A DNA stretch of 64,000 nucleotides from an uncultured Parabacteroides sp. GTDB taxonomy: Bacteria; Bacteroidota; Bacteroidia; Bacteroidales; Tannerellaceae. Shown one piece after another: positions 44,774-53,350 of the stretch. The notes under the pieces are model-generated. The model was not told the origin of the DNA. It did no database searches and saw only the letters and a list, made by a program, of their open reading frames with translations. Made by a program: the position numbers and the translations under genes. The stretch spans positions 84,735-148,734 of the forward strand of contig CASFXH010000001.1 in the NCBI GenBank assembly GCA_949298575.1, read 5' to 3'. Within the stretch, counting starts at the first letter, position 1. Each line of letters starts with the position of its first letter.

Positions 44774-45619
44774 ATGGCTTCAAGATATGTAAAACAAGAA
44801 GAATTGGGGCTTGGTAAGCTGAACAACTCGGAATACCTCAACCTCATGACCCGCTTCCTGAAGCTCGCGTTCCCCGCGAGCGAGTCGGATGACGAGGATG
44901 ATGGCGGCAGCCCTGGCGTCGTCAGCGCCGGCAACCCGGAACTGGGCCTGACGGAAGAGGATCGCGCCGCGATGCAAGCCGATCTCGACCAATTGGGCGA
45001 CTTGGTCAAGCCGACGCTCGGCTACGACGAGACGCCGCAAATGACCGACACCGACAAGCAGCGCGACGACACGGTGATCTACGTCACCTCCACCATCACG
45101 AACGAGCAGAAGAACCCCATCGAGGCGAAGCGCGTGGCCGCGACTTCCCTCTACAAGGTGATCAAACCCTACGTCGGCGTCTCGCGCCTCCCCAACCAAC
45201 AGGAGACGGTCCAGATCAACGGGATGCTGAACGACCTCGCGAAGGAAGAGAACGCCCCGCTCGTCGAGACCCTCGGCCTGACGGAAGCCCTCAACGCCCT
45301 CCGCGAGCTCAACGATCGCTATTCGACCCTCACGGAGCAACGGACCAACGCCAGCGCCGCCAACGAGAAGGAGGATAGCGCCACCATCTGCGATCGCATG
45401 GACACCTTATACGAGGAAATGACCATGATGGCCTACGCGCAAAACATTGTCAACCCGACGGAGACCTCGGCCCTCTTCGTGAGCCGCATGAATGCCGTCA
45501 TTAAAGAAATCCGCTCGCTCTATAACCTGCGGGTCGAGGCTCGCGAGGCCGCCAAGAAAAAGAAGGAGGAAAAGCCTTCCGAAGGCGGGGAAGAAGCGGA
45601 CACGACTGTGGCGAAGTGA
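44774..45619 (+). CDS. DUF6261-family protein 3
   Basis: 281 residues, cytoplasmic, mostly helical. It aligns with DUF6261 protein 1 by eye: LGKLNNSEYLNLMTRFLKL against LTRLNKKEYASLMSSLIQW, LVETLGLTEALNALRELNDRY against HVATLGLTESVTELASYNDQY, and AQNIVNPTETSALFV against AQSLINPSTEVDAFI. The long acidic tail is missing; it ends in a short Lys/Glu stretch. Instead the DGGSPGVV motif, which ends proteins 1 and 2 in similar form, is internal at about residues 42-49 after an acidic run. Function is unknown. Confidence 0.78.
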   Translation: MASRYVKQEELGLGKLNNSEYLNLMTRFLKLAFPASESDDEDDGGSPGVVSAGNPELGLTEEDRAAMQADLDQLGDLVKPTLGYDETPQMTDTDKQRDDTVIYVTSTITNEQKNPIEAKRVAATSLYKVIKPYVGVSRLPNQQETVQINGMLNDLAKEENAPLVETLGLTEALNALRELNDRYSTLTEQRTNASAANEKEDSATICDRMDTLYEEMTMMAYAQNIVNPTETSALFVSRMNAVIKEIRSLYNLRVEAREAAKKKKEEKPSEGGEEADTTVAK

Positions 45620-45643
45620 TTCGCGTTATTATACATTCTTGAC

Positions 45644-45706
45644 GGGGGCGTGGATTTATAGTGTTTTCATGGCAATTTTTTGATTAACAACCACGCCCCC
45701 ACTTTT
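45644..45706 (+). terminator. terminator with long loop after DUF6261 gene 3
   Basis: Perfect arms GGGGGCGTGG and CCACGCCCCC separated by 37 AT-rich bases, then ACTTTTTA. Confidence 0.6.
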
Positions 45707-45733
45707 TATGCCCCTAAAAACCGCTTTTTTCCT

Positions 45734-45743
45734 TAATTTCGCG
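45734..45743 (+). promoter_or_regulatory. -7 element of dusB
   Basis: TAATTTCGCG, 31 bases before the ATG at 45775. Confidence 0.5.
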
Positions 45744-45774
45744 CCTTTAAAATAATCCAGAAAATAGAAAGAAG

Positions 45775-46779
45775 ATGAAGATAGGCCCGATTGACTTGGG
45801 TGAGAAGCCCATTTTCCTGGCCCCGATGGAGGACGTGACCGACATGGCCTTCCGTTTGATGTGCAAACGCTTCGGGGCCGACATGGTGTATACGGAGTTC
45901 GTCTCGAGCGACGCCCTGGTGCGCGGCGTGGGAAAGACCCTTCGCAAGCTCGCCGTGGACGAGCGCGAGCGGCCGGTGGCCATCCAGATCTACGGGCGCG
46001 ACACGGCCACCATGGTCGAGGCCGCCCGCCTGTGCGAGGAAGCCGGTCCCGACCTGATCGACCTCAACTTCGGCTGCCCCGTGAAGCGGGTCGCCGGCAA
46101 GGGAGCCGGGGCGGGCATGTTGCAAAATATCCCTTTGATGCTTGAGATCACCCGCGAGGTGGTGAAGGCCGTCCATTTACCCGTGACGGTAAAGACCCGC
46201 CTCGGGTGGGACAAGGACCACCTGGTGATCGGAGACCTGGCCGAGCGGTTGCAAGACTGCGGCATCGCGGCGCTAACCATTCATGGACGGACGCGCGCCC
46301 AGATGTACACCGGTGAGGCCGACTGGCGGCTGATCGGGGAGGTGAAACGCGACCCCCGCGTCCACATTCCCATCATCGGCAACGGCGACATCGACTCGGC
46401 GGAAACCTGCGCCCGCCGCTTCGAGGAGACGGGCGTGGACGGCGCGATGATCGGTCGGGCCAGCTTCGGACGGCCTTGGATCTTCCGCGAGGTGAAGCAT
46501 TTCCTCCGCACGGGGCAGCCGCTCGAGCCGGAACCGTTCATGTGGTATCTCGAGGTGTTGAAGCGGCAGGTGCGAGAGAGCGTCGAGTGGCTCGACGAGC
46601 GGCGCGGCATCCTGCATATCCGTCGCCACCTGGCGGCGACCCCCCTTTTCAAGGGCCTGCCCGACTTCCGGGCCACCCGCGTGGCGATGCTCAGGGCCGA
46701 GACGGTCGACGAGCTTTTCGCGATCATGGATAGCGTCCCCGCGCGCTACGGTTTCGACGCCCCCCATTCCAACCCGTAG
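45775..46779 (+). CDS. dusB: tRNA-dihydrouridine synthase
   Basis: 334 residues. It has an FMN-binding TIM barrel with APMEDVTDMAFR, the catalytic Cys in LIDLNFGCPVKRVAGKGAGA, and TIHGRTRAQMYTG. It reduces uridines in the tRNA D-loop. Its last 34 bases overlap, on the opposite strand, the end of the small gene at 46746. Confidence 0.93.
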   Translation: MKIGPIDLGEKPIFLAPMEDVTDMAFRLMCKRFGADMVYTEFVSSDALVRGVGKTLRKLAVDERERPVAIQIYGRDTATMVEAARLCEEAGPDLIDLNFGCPVKRVAGKGAGAGMLQNIPLMLEITREVVKAVHLPVTVKTRLGWDKDHLVIGDLAERLQDCGIAALTIHGRTRAQMYTGEADWRLIGEVKRDPRVHIPIIGNGDIDSAETCARRFEETGVDGAMIGRASFGRPWIFREVKHFLRTGQPLEPEPFMWYLEVLKRQVRESVEWLDERRGILHIRRHLAATPLFKGLPDFRATRVAMLRAETVDELFAIMDSVPARYGFDAPHSNP

Positions 46780-46982
46780 ACCATGCCAAGCAGGCCGCAC
46801 GCCACGAGCGCCACTCCCAGACAGGCGTAGAAGATCCGCGCGCCCCGGCGCCCCCAGCGTCGGACGAAGAAAGCCGCCCCCTCGGTCCGGAAATACCATT
46901 CTATATTAAAAATAGAGGCCGCGACCGAGAAGAGGCCGAGGGCTACGAAGATCGCGAGAATGAAGTAATCGGCGGGCGTCAT
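46746..46982 (-). CDS. small two-helix membrane protein, Imm17-like
   Basis: 78 residues with two hydrophobic segments (about 7-25 and 50-70) joined by a basic stretch (FVRRWGRRGARIFYACLG). The sequence pattern resembles the immunity-17 family of Bacteroidetes, but the resemblance is from memory and no toxin gene is adjacent. It starts two bases after the tsaE stop, so both are in one transcript. Its 3' end lies inside the dusB coding end (34-base convergent overlap). Confidence 0.6.
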   Translation of the reverse strand: MTPADYFILAIFVALGLFSVAASIFNIEWYFRTEGAAFFVRRWGRRGARIFYACLGVALVACGLLGMVYGLEWGASKP

Positions 46983-46984
46983 GG

Positions 46985-47407
46985 CTAGTCGGCGATTTCA
47001 AGCGTGCGCGAACCGTCGGGGTTCTCGGTGATCGTCACGTCGATGGTGTCGCCGGGGAGGAGGTCTTCCACTTTCTCCGGCCATTCAATCAGGCATAGCG
47101 CGCCGCTGTAGAAGTAATCTTCCGTCCCGATGTCCTCGGCCTCGCTGAGCTTGGTGATCCGGTAGAAGTCGAAATGGTAAATCAACTCGCCCGTCGTGGC
47201 GCTGCGGTACTCGTTAATGATGGCGAACGTGGGGCTGTTGATGACGTCGTCCACGCCAAGCTCCTCGCACAGGGCCTTGATGAAGGTTGTCTTGCCCGCG
47301 CCCATGGCTCCGCGGAAGGCGAAGACGGTGCGGTCGTCCATGCGAGCGATGAACGCCTTGGCGGCGTCGTGGATCGCGTCGAGTGAAGGGATGTGTAAAG
47401 TGCTCAT
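46985..47407 (-). CDS. tsaE: tRNA threonylcarbamoyladenosine biosynthesis ATPase TsaE
   Basis: 140 residues. Walker A reads [21 protein letters not shown], quoted in part as [21 protein letters not shown] and [16 protein letters not shown] are family-typical, as is [13 protein letters not shown]. It works with TsaB and TsaD to make t6A37 in tRNAs. Confidence 0.95.
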   Translation of the reverse strand: MSTLHIPSLDAIHDAAKAFIARMDDRTVFAFRGAMGAGKTTFIKALCEELGVDDVINSPTFAIINEYRSATTGELIYHFDFYRITKLSEAEDIGTEDYFYSGALCLIEWPEKVEDLLPGDTIDVTITENPDGSRTLEIAD

Positions 47408-47436
47408 TTGATCTTTTCCTTTTAAATTAAGATGGG

Positions 47437-47446
47437 CGCGAAGTTA
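47437..47446 (-). promoter_or_regulatory. -7 element of tsaE
   Basis: TAACTTCGCG on the minus strand, 30 bases before the ATG at 47407. Confidence 0.5.
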
Positions 47447-47549
47447 CGAGAAAGATCCTTACCGACCTTTTTCATCGGTGGAAAAAGCGGTTTGGTCGGG
47501 GTTTTCGGGCCGTGCTTCTATTCTTGTTGCGCGAGCGAAGGAGGGAAAA

Positions 47550-47559
47550 TACTTTCGCG
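47550..47559 (+). promoter_or_regulatory. -7 element of the efflux operon
   Basis: TACTTTCGCG, 30 bases before the ATG of the TolC-like gene at 47589. Confidence 0.5.
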
Positions 47560-47588
47560 ACAAGGAAAATGAATAAGCGGAATAGAAG

Positions 47589-48908
47589 ATGAAGAAGACG
47601 CGTATATTGATCGTTTGTTTACTGGCGGGCTCTCTCGCCGCGTCAGGCCAGGAAGCGGAGGGGACGAGATGGACTCTCCGCGACTGCCTGGACTACGCGA
47701 TGGAGAACAATATCCAGATCCAGCGGAGCAAAGTGGCTTACACGTCGGGCTTGGAGGACACGGAGCAGGCGCGGGCCGCCCTCTTCCCCTCGCTGACGGC
47801 TTCCGTCACGCAGGGATTTGTCAACTACCCCTCCAGCCGGGTGTTGGACAACAACAGCTACTCGGGAAATTACAGCCTGACGGCCAATTGGACCCTTTTC
47901 AACGGGGGGCAGCGGCGGCAGGAACTGAAGCAGCAAAAGCTGCGGAATACCATCGACGAGCTGGCCGTGGAGGAAAGCGCCAACGACATCCGCCTCTCGC
48001 TCATCCAGGCCTATATGCAAGTCCTCTACGCGATGGAATCCGTGCGGATCAATGAGCATACCGTGGAGGTCTCAAAGGCCCAGCGCGACCGGGCGGTGGA
48101 GTTGCTGGCGGCGGGATCCATCTCGAGAGTGGATCTGGCCCAGCTGGAAAGCCAGTTGAGTAGCGACGAGTACCAGCTGGTCGTCTCCCAGACCACGTTA
48201 GACAACTATCGCCTCCAGCTCAAGCAGCTCTTGGAGCTGGACATCACCCAAGAAATCGCCCTCGAACTGCCTGAGCTGACCGAGGAGGATATCCTGGCGC
48301 CCCTTCCGGAGAAGACCGCGGTCTACGCGACCTCCCTGGCCGTCATGCCGGAGATCGCCGGCGGCCAGTTGGAAGTGGACGTGGCCGAGCTGGAAATCAA
48401 GCGCGCGAAGGGCGCCTACTGGCCCACCCTCTCGCTCAACGCCGGCATCGGGACGGGACACCTTTCCGGGACCGATTATACCTTCGGGACACAGATGTGG
48501 GATAAGTTCAACGAGAGTGTCGGCCTGACGCTCAGCATTCCGATCTTCAGCAACCGCCAGTATAAGACGGCTTACAACAAGGCGAAACTGGCCCGGATCA
48601 CGAGCGAGCTGGACTTGCGCGACCGCGAGAAACAGTTGCTGAGCGAAGTGGAGGGGGTCTACCTCGACGCGCTCTCCGCCCAGAACCAGTATACCTCGGC
48701 TACCGAGCGTTTGGAATACGCCACGGAGAGCTACCGCCTGACCGAGGAGCAATTCAACCTGGGCATGAAGAACACGGTCGAGCTGTTGACGGAGAAGAAC
48801 AATTACCTCACCGCCCAGCAAGAGCAGCTTCAAGCGAAGTACATGTCGCTGATGAGCGCGCAATTGCTGAATGTCTACCAAGACAAACCCATTGACGAGA
48901 CATTATAA
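47589..48908 (+). CDS. TolC-family outer-membrane efflux protein
   Basis: 439 residues with a signal peptide (about 1-21). It has two outer-membrane efflux repeats (WTLRDCLDYAMENNIQIQ opening; RDREKQLLSEVEGVYLDAL and FNLGMKNTVELLTEKNNYL in the second half) rich in long helices. It forms the exit duct of the tripartite pump encoded by the following three genes. A stem-loop at 48955 between this gene and the next may reduce downstream transcription. Confidence 0.92.
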   Translation: MKKTRILIVCLLAGSLAASGQEAEGTRWTLRDCLDYAMENNIQIQRSKVAYTSGLEDTEQARAALFPSLTASVTQGFVNYPSSRVLDNNSYSGNYSLTANWTLFNGGQRRQELKQQKLRNTIDELAVEESANDIRLSLIQAYMQVLYAMESVRINEHTVEVSKAQRDRAVELLAAGSISRVDLAQLESQLSSDEYQLVVSQTTLDNYRLQLKQLLELDITQEIALELPELTEEDILAPLPEKTAVYATSLAVMPEIAGGQLEVDVAELEIKRAKGAYWPTLSLNAGIGTGHLSGTDYTFGTQMWDKFNESVGLTLSIPIFSNRQYKTAYNKAKLARITSELDLRDREKQLLSEVEGVYLDALSAQNQYTSATERLEYATESYRLTEEQFNLGMKNTVELLTEKNNYLTAQQEQLQAKYMSLMSAQLLNVYQDKPIDETL

Positions 48909-48954
48909 ATCACTAGTTAATAATTTTACTATTTACTCCACTCTCTTTTTTTGG

Positions 48955-48991
48955 GGGTTCCCACGATGACGAATCGTGGGGCCCTTTTTTA
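48955..48991 (+). terminator. partial terminator or attenuator inside the efflux operon
   Basis: Arms GGGTTCCCACGAT and ATCGTGGGGCCC with a GACGA loop, then TTTTTT. It stands between the TolC-like and MacA-like genes, so it may set their ratio. Confidence 0.6.
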
Positions 48992-49020
48992 AAAAGGAAA
49001 ATAAAATAAAAACAAGATAA

Positions 49021-50229
49021 ATGATGAAGAAGAAAAAACAAGTTATGGCGGGCGTGATCGTCCTCGCGGTCCTCGTGGCGGCCTTTCTGCTGATGGGCCG
49101 ATCCAAGAAAGGCGGGATCAGCCTGGAGGTCGCCCCGGTGGAAAAGGGCAGAATCACGAATTCCGTGACGGCTACCGGCACGGTGGAACCCGTGACGGAG
49201 GTCGATGTCGGTACGCAAGTGTCTGGCATAATCGCGAAATTATATGTCGATTACAATGATGTGGTAAAAGCTGGGCAACTCATCGCCGAGATGGATAAGG
49301 TGACACTAGAGGCGGAGTTGAAATCGGCGGAGGCCCAGCTTTCCAGTAGCCATTCGGAATACGTTTACCAGCAAAAGAATTACGCCCGGAGCAAGGTGCT
49401 CCATGAGAAGCAGCTGGTGAGCGACACGGATTACGAGACCGCGACCTACAATTACGAGCAAGCGAAGGCGGCTTACGAGATGAGCCAAGCCTCGATGGTC
49501 CAGGTGCGGCGCAATTTGGAGTACGCGACAATTACCAGCCCGATCGATGGCGTGGTGATCAACAAGGTCGTGGAAGAGGGCCAAACGGTCGCCGCGGGCT
49601 TTGAGACCCCTACGCTCTTCACCATCGCCGCCGACTTGACCAAGATGCAGGTCATCGCGGATGTCGACGAGGCGGATATTGGCAGTGTCGAGGAGGGGCA
49701 AAGGGTGGAATTCACCGTCGACGCCTACCCGAACGACACGTTCGAGGGGACGGTCGCCCAAGTGCGGCTGGGTGACAGCGATGAGACGTCGTCCAGCACG
49801 GGCACGAGCACCTCTTCCGTCGTGACGTATGAGGTTGTCATCACCGCCGAAAACCCCGATCTTAAGCTTAAACCCCGCCTCACGGCCAACGTGACGATCT
49901 ATACGATGGAACGCGACCAGGTTTTGCGCGTCCCCAACAAGGCTTTGCGCTTCATTCCGGAGCCCGCCCTCCTGGAGGAAATGGACCTTCAAATGGATGA
50001 AGCCCCCCAAGCCCCGCGTCCCGGAACAAGGCTCGTCTGGGTCAAGACGGACAACCACCTGGCGGGCAAGGCCGTGACCGTCGGTGTAAGTGATAACAAC
50101 TACACGGAAATCCTGGATGGACTGGCCGAAGGCGAGTCGGTCGTGGTGGATTTGGCGAGTGAAACCCCTGTCGGCCCCATGCCGCAAGGCGAGCGTAGCC
50201 CCTTCATGCCCGGCCCACCGGGTCGCTAA
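49021..50229 (+). CDS. macA: efflux RND/ABC periplasmic adaptor (MacA/HlyD type)
   Basis: 402 residues. It has an N-terminal membrane anchor (about 8-26), a biotinyl-lipoyl-like region (VSGIIAKLYVDYNDVVKAGQ), a coiled-coil hairpin (about 95-150) and beta-barrel domains. An insertion rich in Ser/Thr (DETSSSTGTSTSS) lies around residue 260. It links the inner-membrane MacB-type transporter to the TolC duct. ATGs at 49021 and 49024 are both possible starts. Confidence 0.9.
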   Translation: MMKKKKQVMAGVIVLAVLVAAFLLMGRSKKGGISLEVAPVEKGRITNSVTATGTVEPVTEVDVGTQVSGIIAKLYVDYNDVVKAGQLIAEMDKVTLEAELKSAEAQLSSSHSEYVYQQKNYARSKVLHEKQLVSDTDYETATYNYEQAKAAYEMSQASMVQVRRNLEYATITSPIDGVVINKVVEEGQTVAAGFETPTLFTIAADLTKMQVIADVDEADIGSVEEGQRVEFTVDAYPNDTFEGTVAQVRLGDSDETSSSTGTSTSSVVTYEVVITAENPDLKLKPRLTANVTIYTMERDQVLRVPNKALRFIPEPALLEEMDLQMDEAPQAPRPGTRLVWVKTDNHLAGKAVTVGVSDNNYTEILDGLAEGESVVVDLASETPVGPMPQGERSPFMPGPPGR

Positions 50230-50262
50230 GCGAGAGGAAATGGATTTAAAAGGAATGAGAAA

Positions 50263-51006
50263 ATGAGCAAAGAGATAATCCGACTGGATCACATCCGGCG
50301 CGACTTCCAGGTGGGCGACGAGGTAGTCCATGCCCTCCGGGGCGTATCCTTCACGATCCACGAAGGGGAGTTCGTCACGATCATGGGAAGCTCCGGCTCC
50401 GGCAAGAGTACCCTATTGAACACCCTTGGTTGCCTGGATACCCCGACGAGCGGCGAGTATTACCTGGATGGCGTATCCGTGCGGACCATGAACAAACGGC
50501 AGCGCGCGGTGCTCCGGAACCGGAAGATCGGCTTCGTCTTCCAGAGTTACAACCTTTTGCCCAAGACGACCGCCGTGGAGAACGTGGAGTTACCCTTGAT
50601 GTACAACCCCGCCTTCAACGCGGCGCGGCGGAAAGAAAGGGCCGTGAAAGCCCTGGTCGCCGTCGGCCTGGGGGATCGCTTGATGCACAAGAGCAATCAG
50701 ATGTCGGGCGGACAGATGCAGCGGGTGGCGATAGCCCGTGCTCTCGTGAACGATCCGGCGGTCATCTTGGCTGATGAGGCCACGGGCAACCTCGATACCC
50801 GGACTTCCTTCGAGATCTTGGTCCTTTTCCAGCGCCTCCACAAGGAGGGCCGGACGATCATATTCGTGACGCACAACCCGGAAATCGCCCAATACAGCAG
50901 TCGGAACATCACGCTGCGCGACGGGCATGTCATTTCCGACGTACGCAATGACCATATCTTGAGCGCCGAGGAGGCTCTTCGGCAATTACCAAAAACAGAC
51001 GATTAG
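50263..51006 (+). CDS. ABC transporter ATP-binding protein, MacB/LolD type
   Basis: 247 residues. Walker A GSSGSGKST at about 44, the ABC signature MSGGQMQRVAIARAL at about 147, and Walker B VILADEATGNLD. It powers the permease encoded three bases downstream. In classical MacB both parts are fused; here they are separate proteins, as is usual in Bacteroidetes. Confidence 0.94.
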   Translation: MSKEIIRLDHIRRDFQVGDEVVHALRGVSFTIHEGEFVTIMGSSGSGKSTLLNTLGCLDTPTSGEYYLDGVSVRTMNKRQRAVLRNRKIGFVFQSYNLLPKTTAVENVELPLMYNPAFNAARRKERAVKALVAVGLGDRLMHKSNQMSGGQMQRVAIARALVNDPAVILADEATGNLDTRTSFEILVLFQRLHKEGRTIIFVTHNPEIAQYSSRNITLRDGHVISDVRNDHILSAEEALRQLPKTDD

Positions 51007-51008
51007 AG

Positions 51009-52229
51009 ATGAACGCGACTAATTTGATAAAAATAGCCCTTCGGGCGCTGGCGAACAATAAGTTGAGAGGATTCCTGACCATGCTCGGCATCATCATCGG
51101 CGTGGCTTCGGTCATTACGATGTTGGCCATAGGGCAAGGCTCGAAGAAAAGCATCCAGGCGCAAATCAGTGAAATGGGCTCGAACATGATCATGATCCAA
51201 CCGGGAGGGGATATGTTCGGCGGTGTCCGCCAGAGCGCGGAGGATATGGAGACCTTGGAGCTGGAGGATTATGAGTCGATCGTCAATGATACCCGGTACG
51301 TAGCGGCTGTCTCCCCCTCTGTCAACAGCAGCGGGCAGGTCGTGAACGGCGCGAACAACGCTCCCACGACGATCTATGGGATCAGCCCCGACTACATGGA
51401 GATCCGTCGCTACGAGATGGAGGATGGCGAGATGTTCACGGACCAGGATATCCAGACCGCGGCGAAGGTCTGCGTCGTCGGGAAGACCGTTGTCGACAAT
51501 CTCTTCCCCGGTGGCGAGAATCCTGTCGGCAAGGTGATCCGTTTCGAAAAACTGCCTTTCCGCATTGTCGGGGTACTTAAAAGCAAAGGATATAACAGTA
51601 TGGGGATGGACCAAGACGATCTTATCTTGGCTCCATACACGACAATCCAAAAGAAAGTCTTGGCCATCACCCATCTACAAGGTATCAACTGCTCTGCCTT
51701 GAAGGAAGAATACACCGACCAGGCTATCGAGGAGATTACCCAGCTCCTCCGCGAGAATCATAAGCTCAAACCCACGGACGAGGACGACTTCACTATCCGT
51801 AGCCAACAGGAGTTGAGTGAGATGCTGACCACCACGACCGACATGATGACCATGCTCCTCGCGGCCGTCGCCGGGATCTCTCTTCTGGTAGGGGGTATCG
51901 GCATCATGAATATCATGTATGTCAGCGTGACGGAGCGTACTCGGGAGATCGGCCTGAGGATGAGTATCGGGGCGACGGGCCTGGACATCCTGGCGCAATT
52001 CCTGATCGAGTCGATCTTGATCAGTGTCACGGGAGGGTTGATCGGGGTCGTGTTGGGCATTGGGGCGGCGGTGCTCGTGAATATCGTGGCCAACTTCCCG
52101 ATCTATATCCAGCCATGGAGCGTGGTGCTGTCCTTCGCGGTCTGTACGATCACCGGCGTCTTCTTCGGCTGGTATCCCGCGAAGAAAGCGGCCCAGTTGG
52201 ATCCGATCGAGGCGATCCGTTATGAGTAA
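51009..52229 (+). CDS. ABC transporter permease, MacB type
   Basis: 406 residues with one N-terminal membrane segment (FLTMLGIIIGVASVITML), a large periplasmic MacB core domain (about 45-280) and three C-terminal segments of the FtsX-like domain (from ISLLVGGIGIMNIMYV on). It exports antibiotics, peptides or lipids through MacA and TolC by a mechanotransmission mechanism known for the family. Substrate is unknown. Confidence 0.93.
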   Translation: MNATNLIKIALRALANNKLRGFLTMLGIIIGVASVITMLAIGQGSKKSIQAQISEMGSNMIMIQPGGDMFGGVRQSAEDMETLELEDYESIVNDTRYVAAVSPSVNSSGQVVNGANNAPTTIYGISPDYMEIRRYEMEDGEMFTDQDIQTAAKVCVVGKTVVDNLFPGGENPVGKVIRFEKLPFRIVGVLKSKGYNSMGMDQDDLILAPYTTIQKKVLAITHLQGINCSALKEEYTDQAIEEITQLLRENHKLKPTDEDDFTIRSQQELSEMLTTTTDMMTMLLAAVAGISLLVGGIGIMNIMYVSVTERTREIGLRMSIGATGLDILAQFLIESILISVTGGLIGVVLGIGAAVLVNIVANFPIYIQPWSVVLSFAVCTITGVFFGWYPAKKAAQLDPIEAIRYE

Positions 52230-52246
52230 GTGAAATTGTTTTTCCT

Positions 52247-52256
52247 AAATTCGCGC
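52247..52256 (+). promoter_or_regulatory. -7 element before the histidine kinase gene
   Basis: TAAATTCGCG, ending six bases before the ATG at 52262. It implies an internal promoter for the regulator pair and a very short leader. An alternative kinase start at 52283 would leave a normal leader. Confidence 0.4.
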
Positions 52257-52261
52257 ATGTT

Positions 52262-53350
52262 ATGACTTATCCAGATGAATCGATGAAAACCGCGTGGGCG
52301 CCCCGGATGCGACGGGTGGAGATGATTATCCATGTTGTAGGCTGGGGATTGCTTTTCTGTTTCCCCTTCTTCTTCACGGGGAAGACCCCTCGGCCGACGA
52401 CGACGGTCGATTACCTGCGTTCGGCCATAGTTCCGATTTCCTTCATGGTAGTCTTCTACGCGAACTATTGCTGGTTGGTGAAACGCTACCTGTTCACCCG
52501 CCAGCAATGGAAGTTCTTGCTCAGCAATCTGGTCCTGATCGTGGTGGTTGCGCTGGTCGTACATCTCCTGATATCCTGCTTGTCGCTTAGGGTGGTGCCC
52601 TTTCCCCCTCCTCGTCCGCCGCGTCCCTTATGGGGCACGATCGGCTTTTTCTTGATCAATGGGGTGATTTACGTCCTCGTGGCGGCCCTGAGCGTGGCGA
52701 TCAAGATGACGGGAAGTTGGTACCAGGTCGAGTCGATGCGGCGCGAGATGGAGAAGGCGCGGACAGAGGCGGAGTTACGCAACCTGAAGAGCCAGTTGAA
52801 TCCTCATTTCCTCTTCAATACCTTGAATAATATCTATAGCCTGATCGCGTTCAGCCCGGATCGCGCGCAGGAGGCCGTGCATGGCTTGAGCCGCTTGTTG
52901 CGTTACGTCCTTTACGAGAGTAGCCAGCCCGGTGTCTCGCTGGGCCGCGACTTGAATTTCCTCCAAGACTATATCGCCCTGATGCGGATCCGCCTGCCGG
53001 AGCATGTGCGGGTAGAGACGCGGATCGACTGCGCCAATCCGGAGATCCAGATCGCGCCGTTGCTTTTCATGTCTCTCGTGGAGAACGCCTTCAAGCATGG
53101 GGTGAGCAACGACCGTCCCTCCTTCGTCCGGGTGGAGATCGAGCAGGTGGGGGAGGAGGTTCGCGGGGCGATTACCAACAGCTATTTCCCGAAGGCGTCG
53201 GTCTCGGACAAGAGCGGCTCGGGGATCGGGCTGGTGAACTTGGAGAAGCGCCTCTCGTTGCTTTATCCGAACGCTTACACGTTCGAGTATGGGCAGGTGG
53301 GCGATATGTACCGGGCTAATTTGACGATTAAATTGAGTGACAAGAAATGA
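52262..53350 (+). CDS. LytS-type sensor histidine kinase
   Basis: 362 residues (355 if the ATG at 52283 is used). Four membrane segments fill the first 155 residues. The His_kinase domain holds the phospho-acceptor in LNPHFLFNTLNNIYSL, and the ATPase has SLVENAFKHGV and GSGIGLVNLEKRL. It passes the signal to the LytTR regulator whose gene overlaps its end by four bases. The position behind the efflux genes suggests control of that pump or sensing of its substrate. Confidence 0.92.
   Translation: MTYPDESMKTAWAPRMRRVEMIIHVVGWGLLFCFPFFFTGKTPRPTTTVDYLRSAIVPISFMVVFYANYCWLVKRYLFTRQQWKFLLSNLVLIVVVALVVHLLISCLSLRVVPFPPPRPPRPLWGTIGFFLINGVIYVLVAALSVAIKMTGSWYQVESMRREMEKARTEAELRNLKSQLNPHFLFNTLNNIYSLIAFSPDRAQEAVHGLSRLLRYVLYESSQPGVSLGRDLNFLQDYIALMRIRLPEHVRVETRIDCANPEIQIAPLLFMSLVENAFKHGVSNDRPSFVRVEIEQVGEEVRGAITNSYFPKASVSDKSGSGIGLVNLEKRLSLLYPNAYTFEYGQVGDMYRANLTIKLSDKK

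Noticed and set aside
44279-44817. Repeat protein encoded by array 4
   Set aside because: Three forward frames and one reverse frame are all open, which a stop-free 42-mer gives automatically; no convincing start signal; it would overlap the promoter of the next gene.
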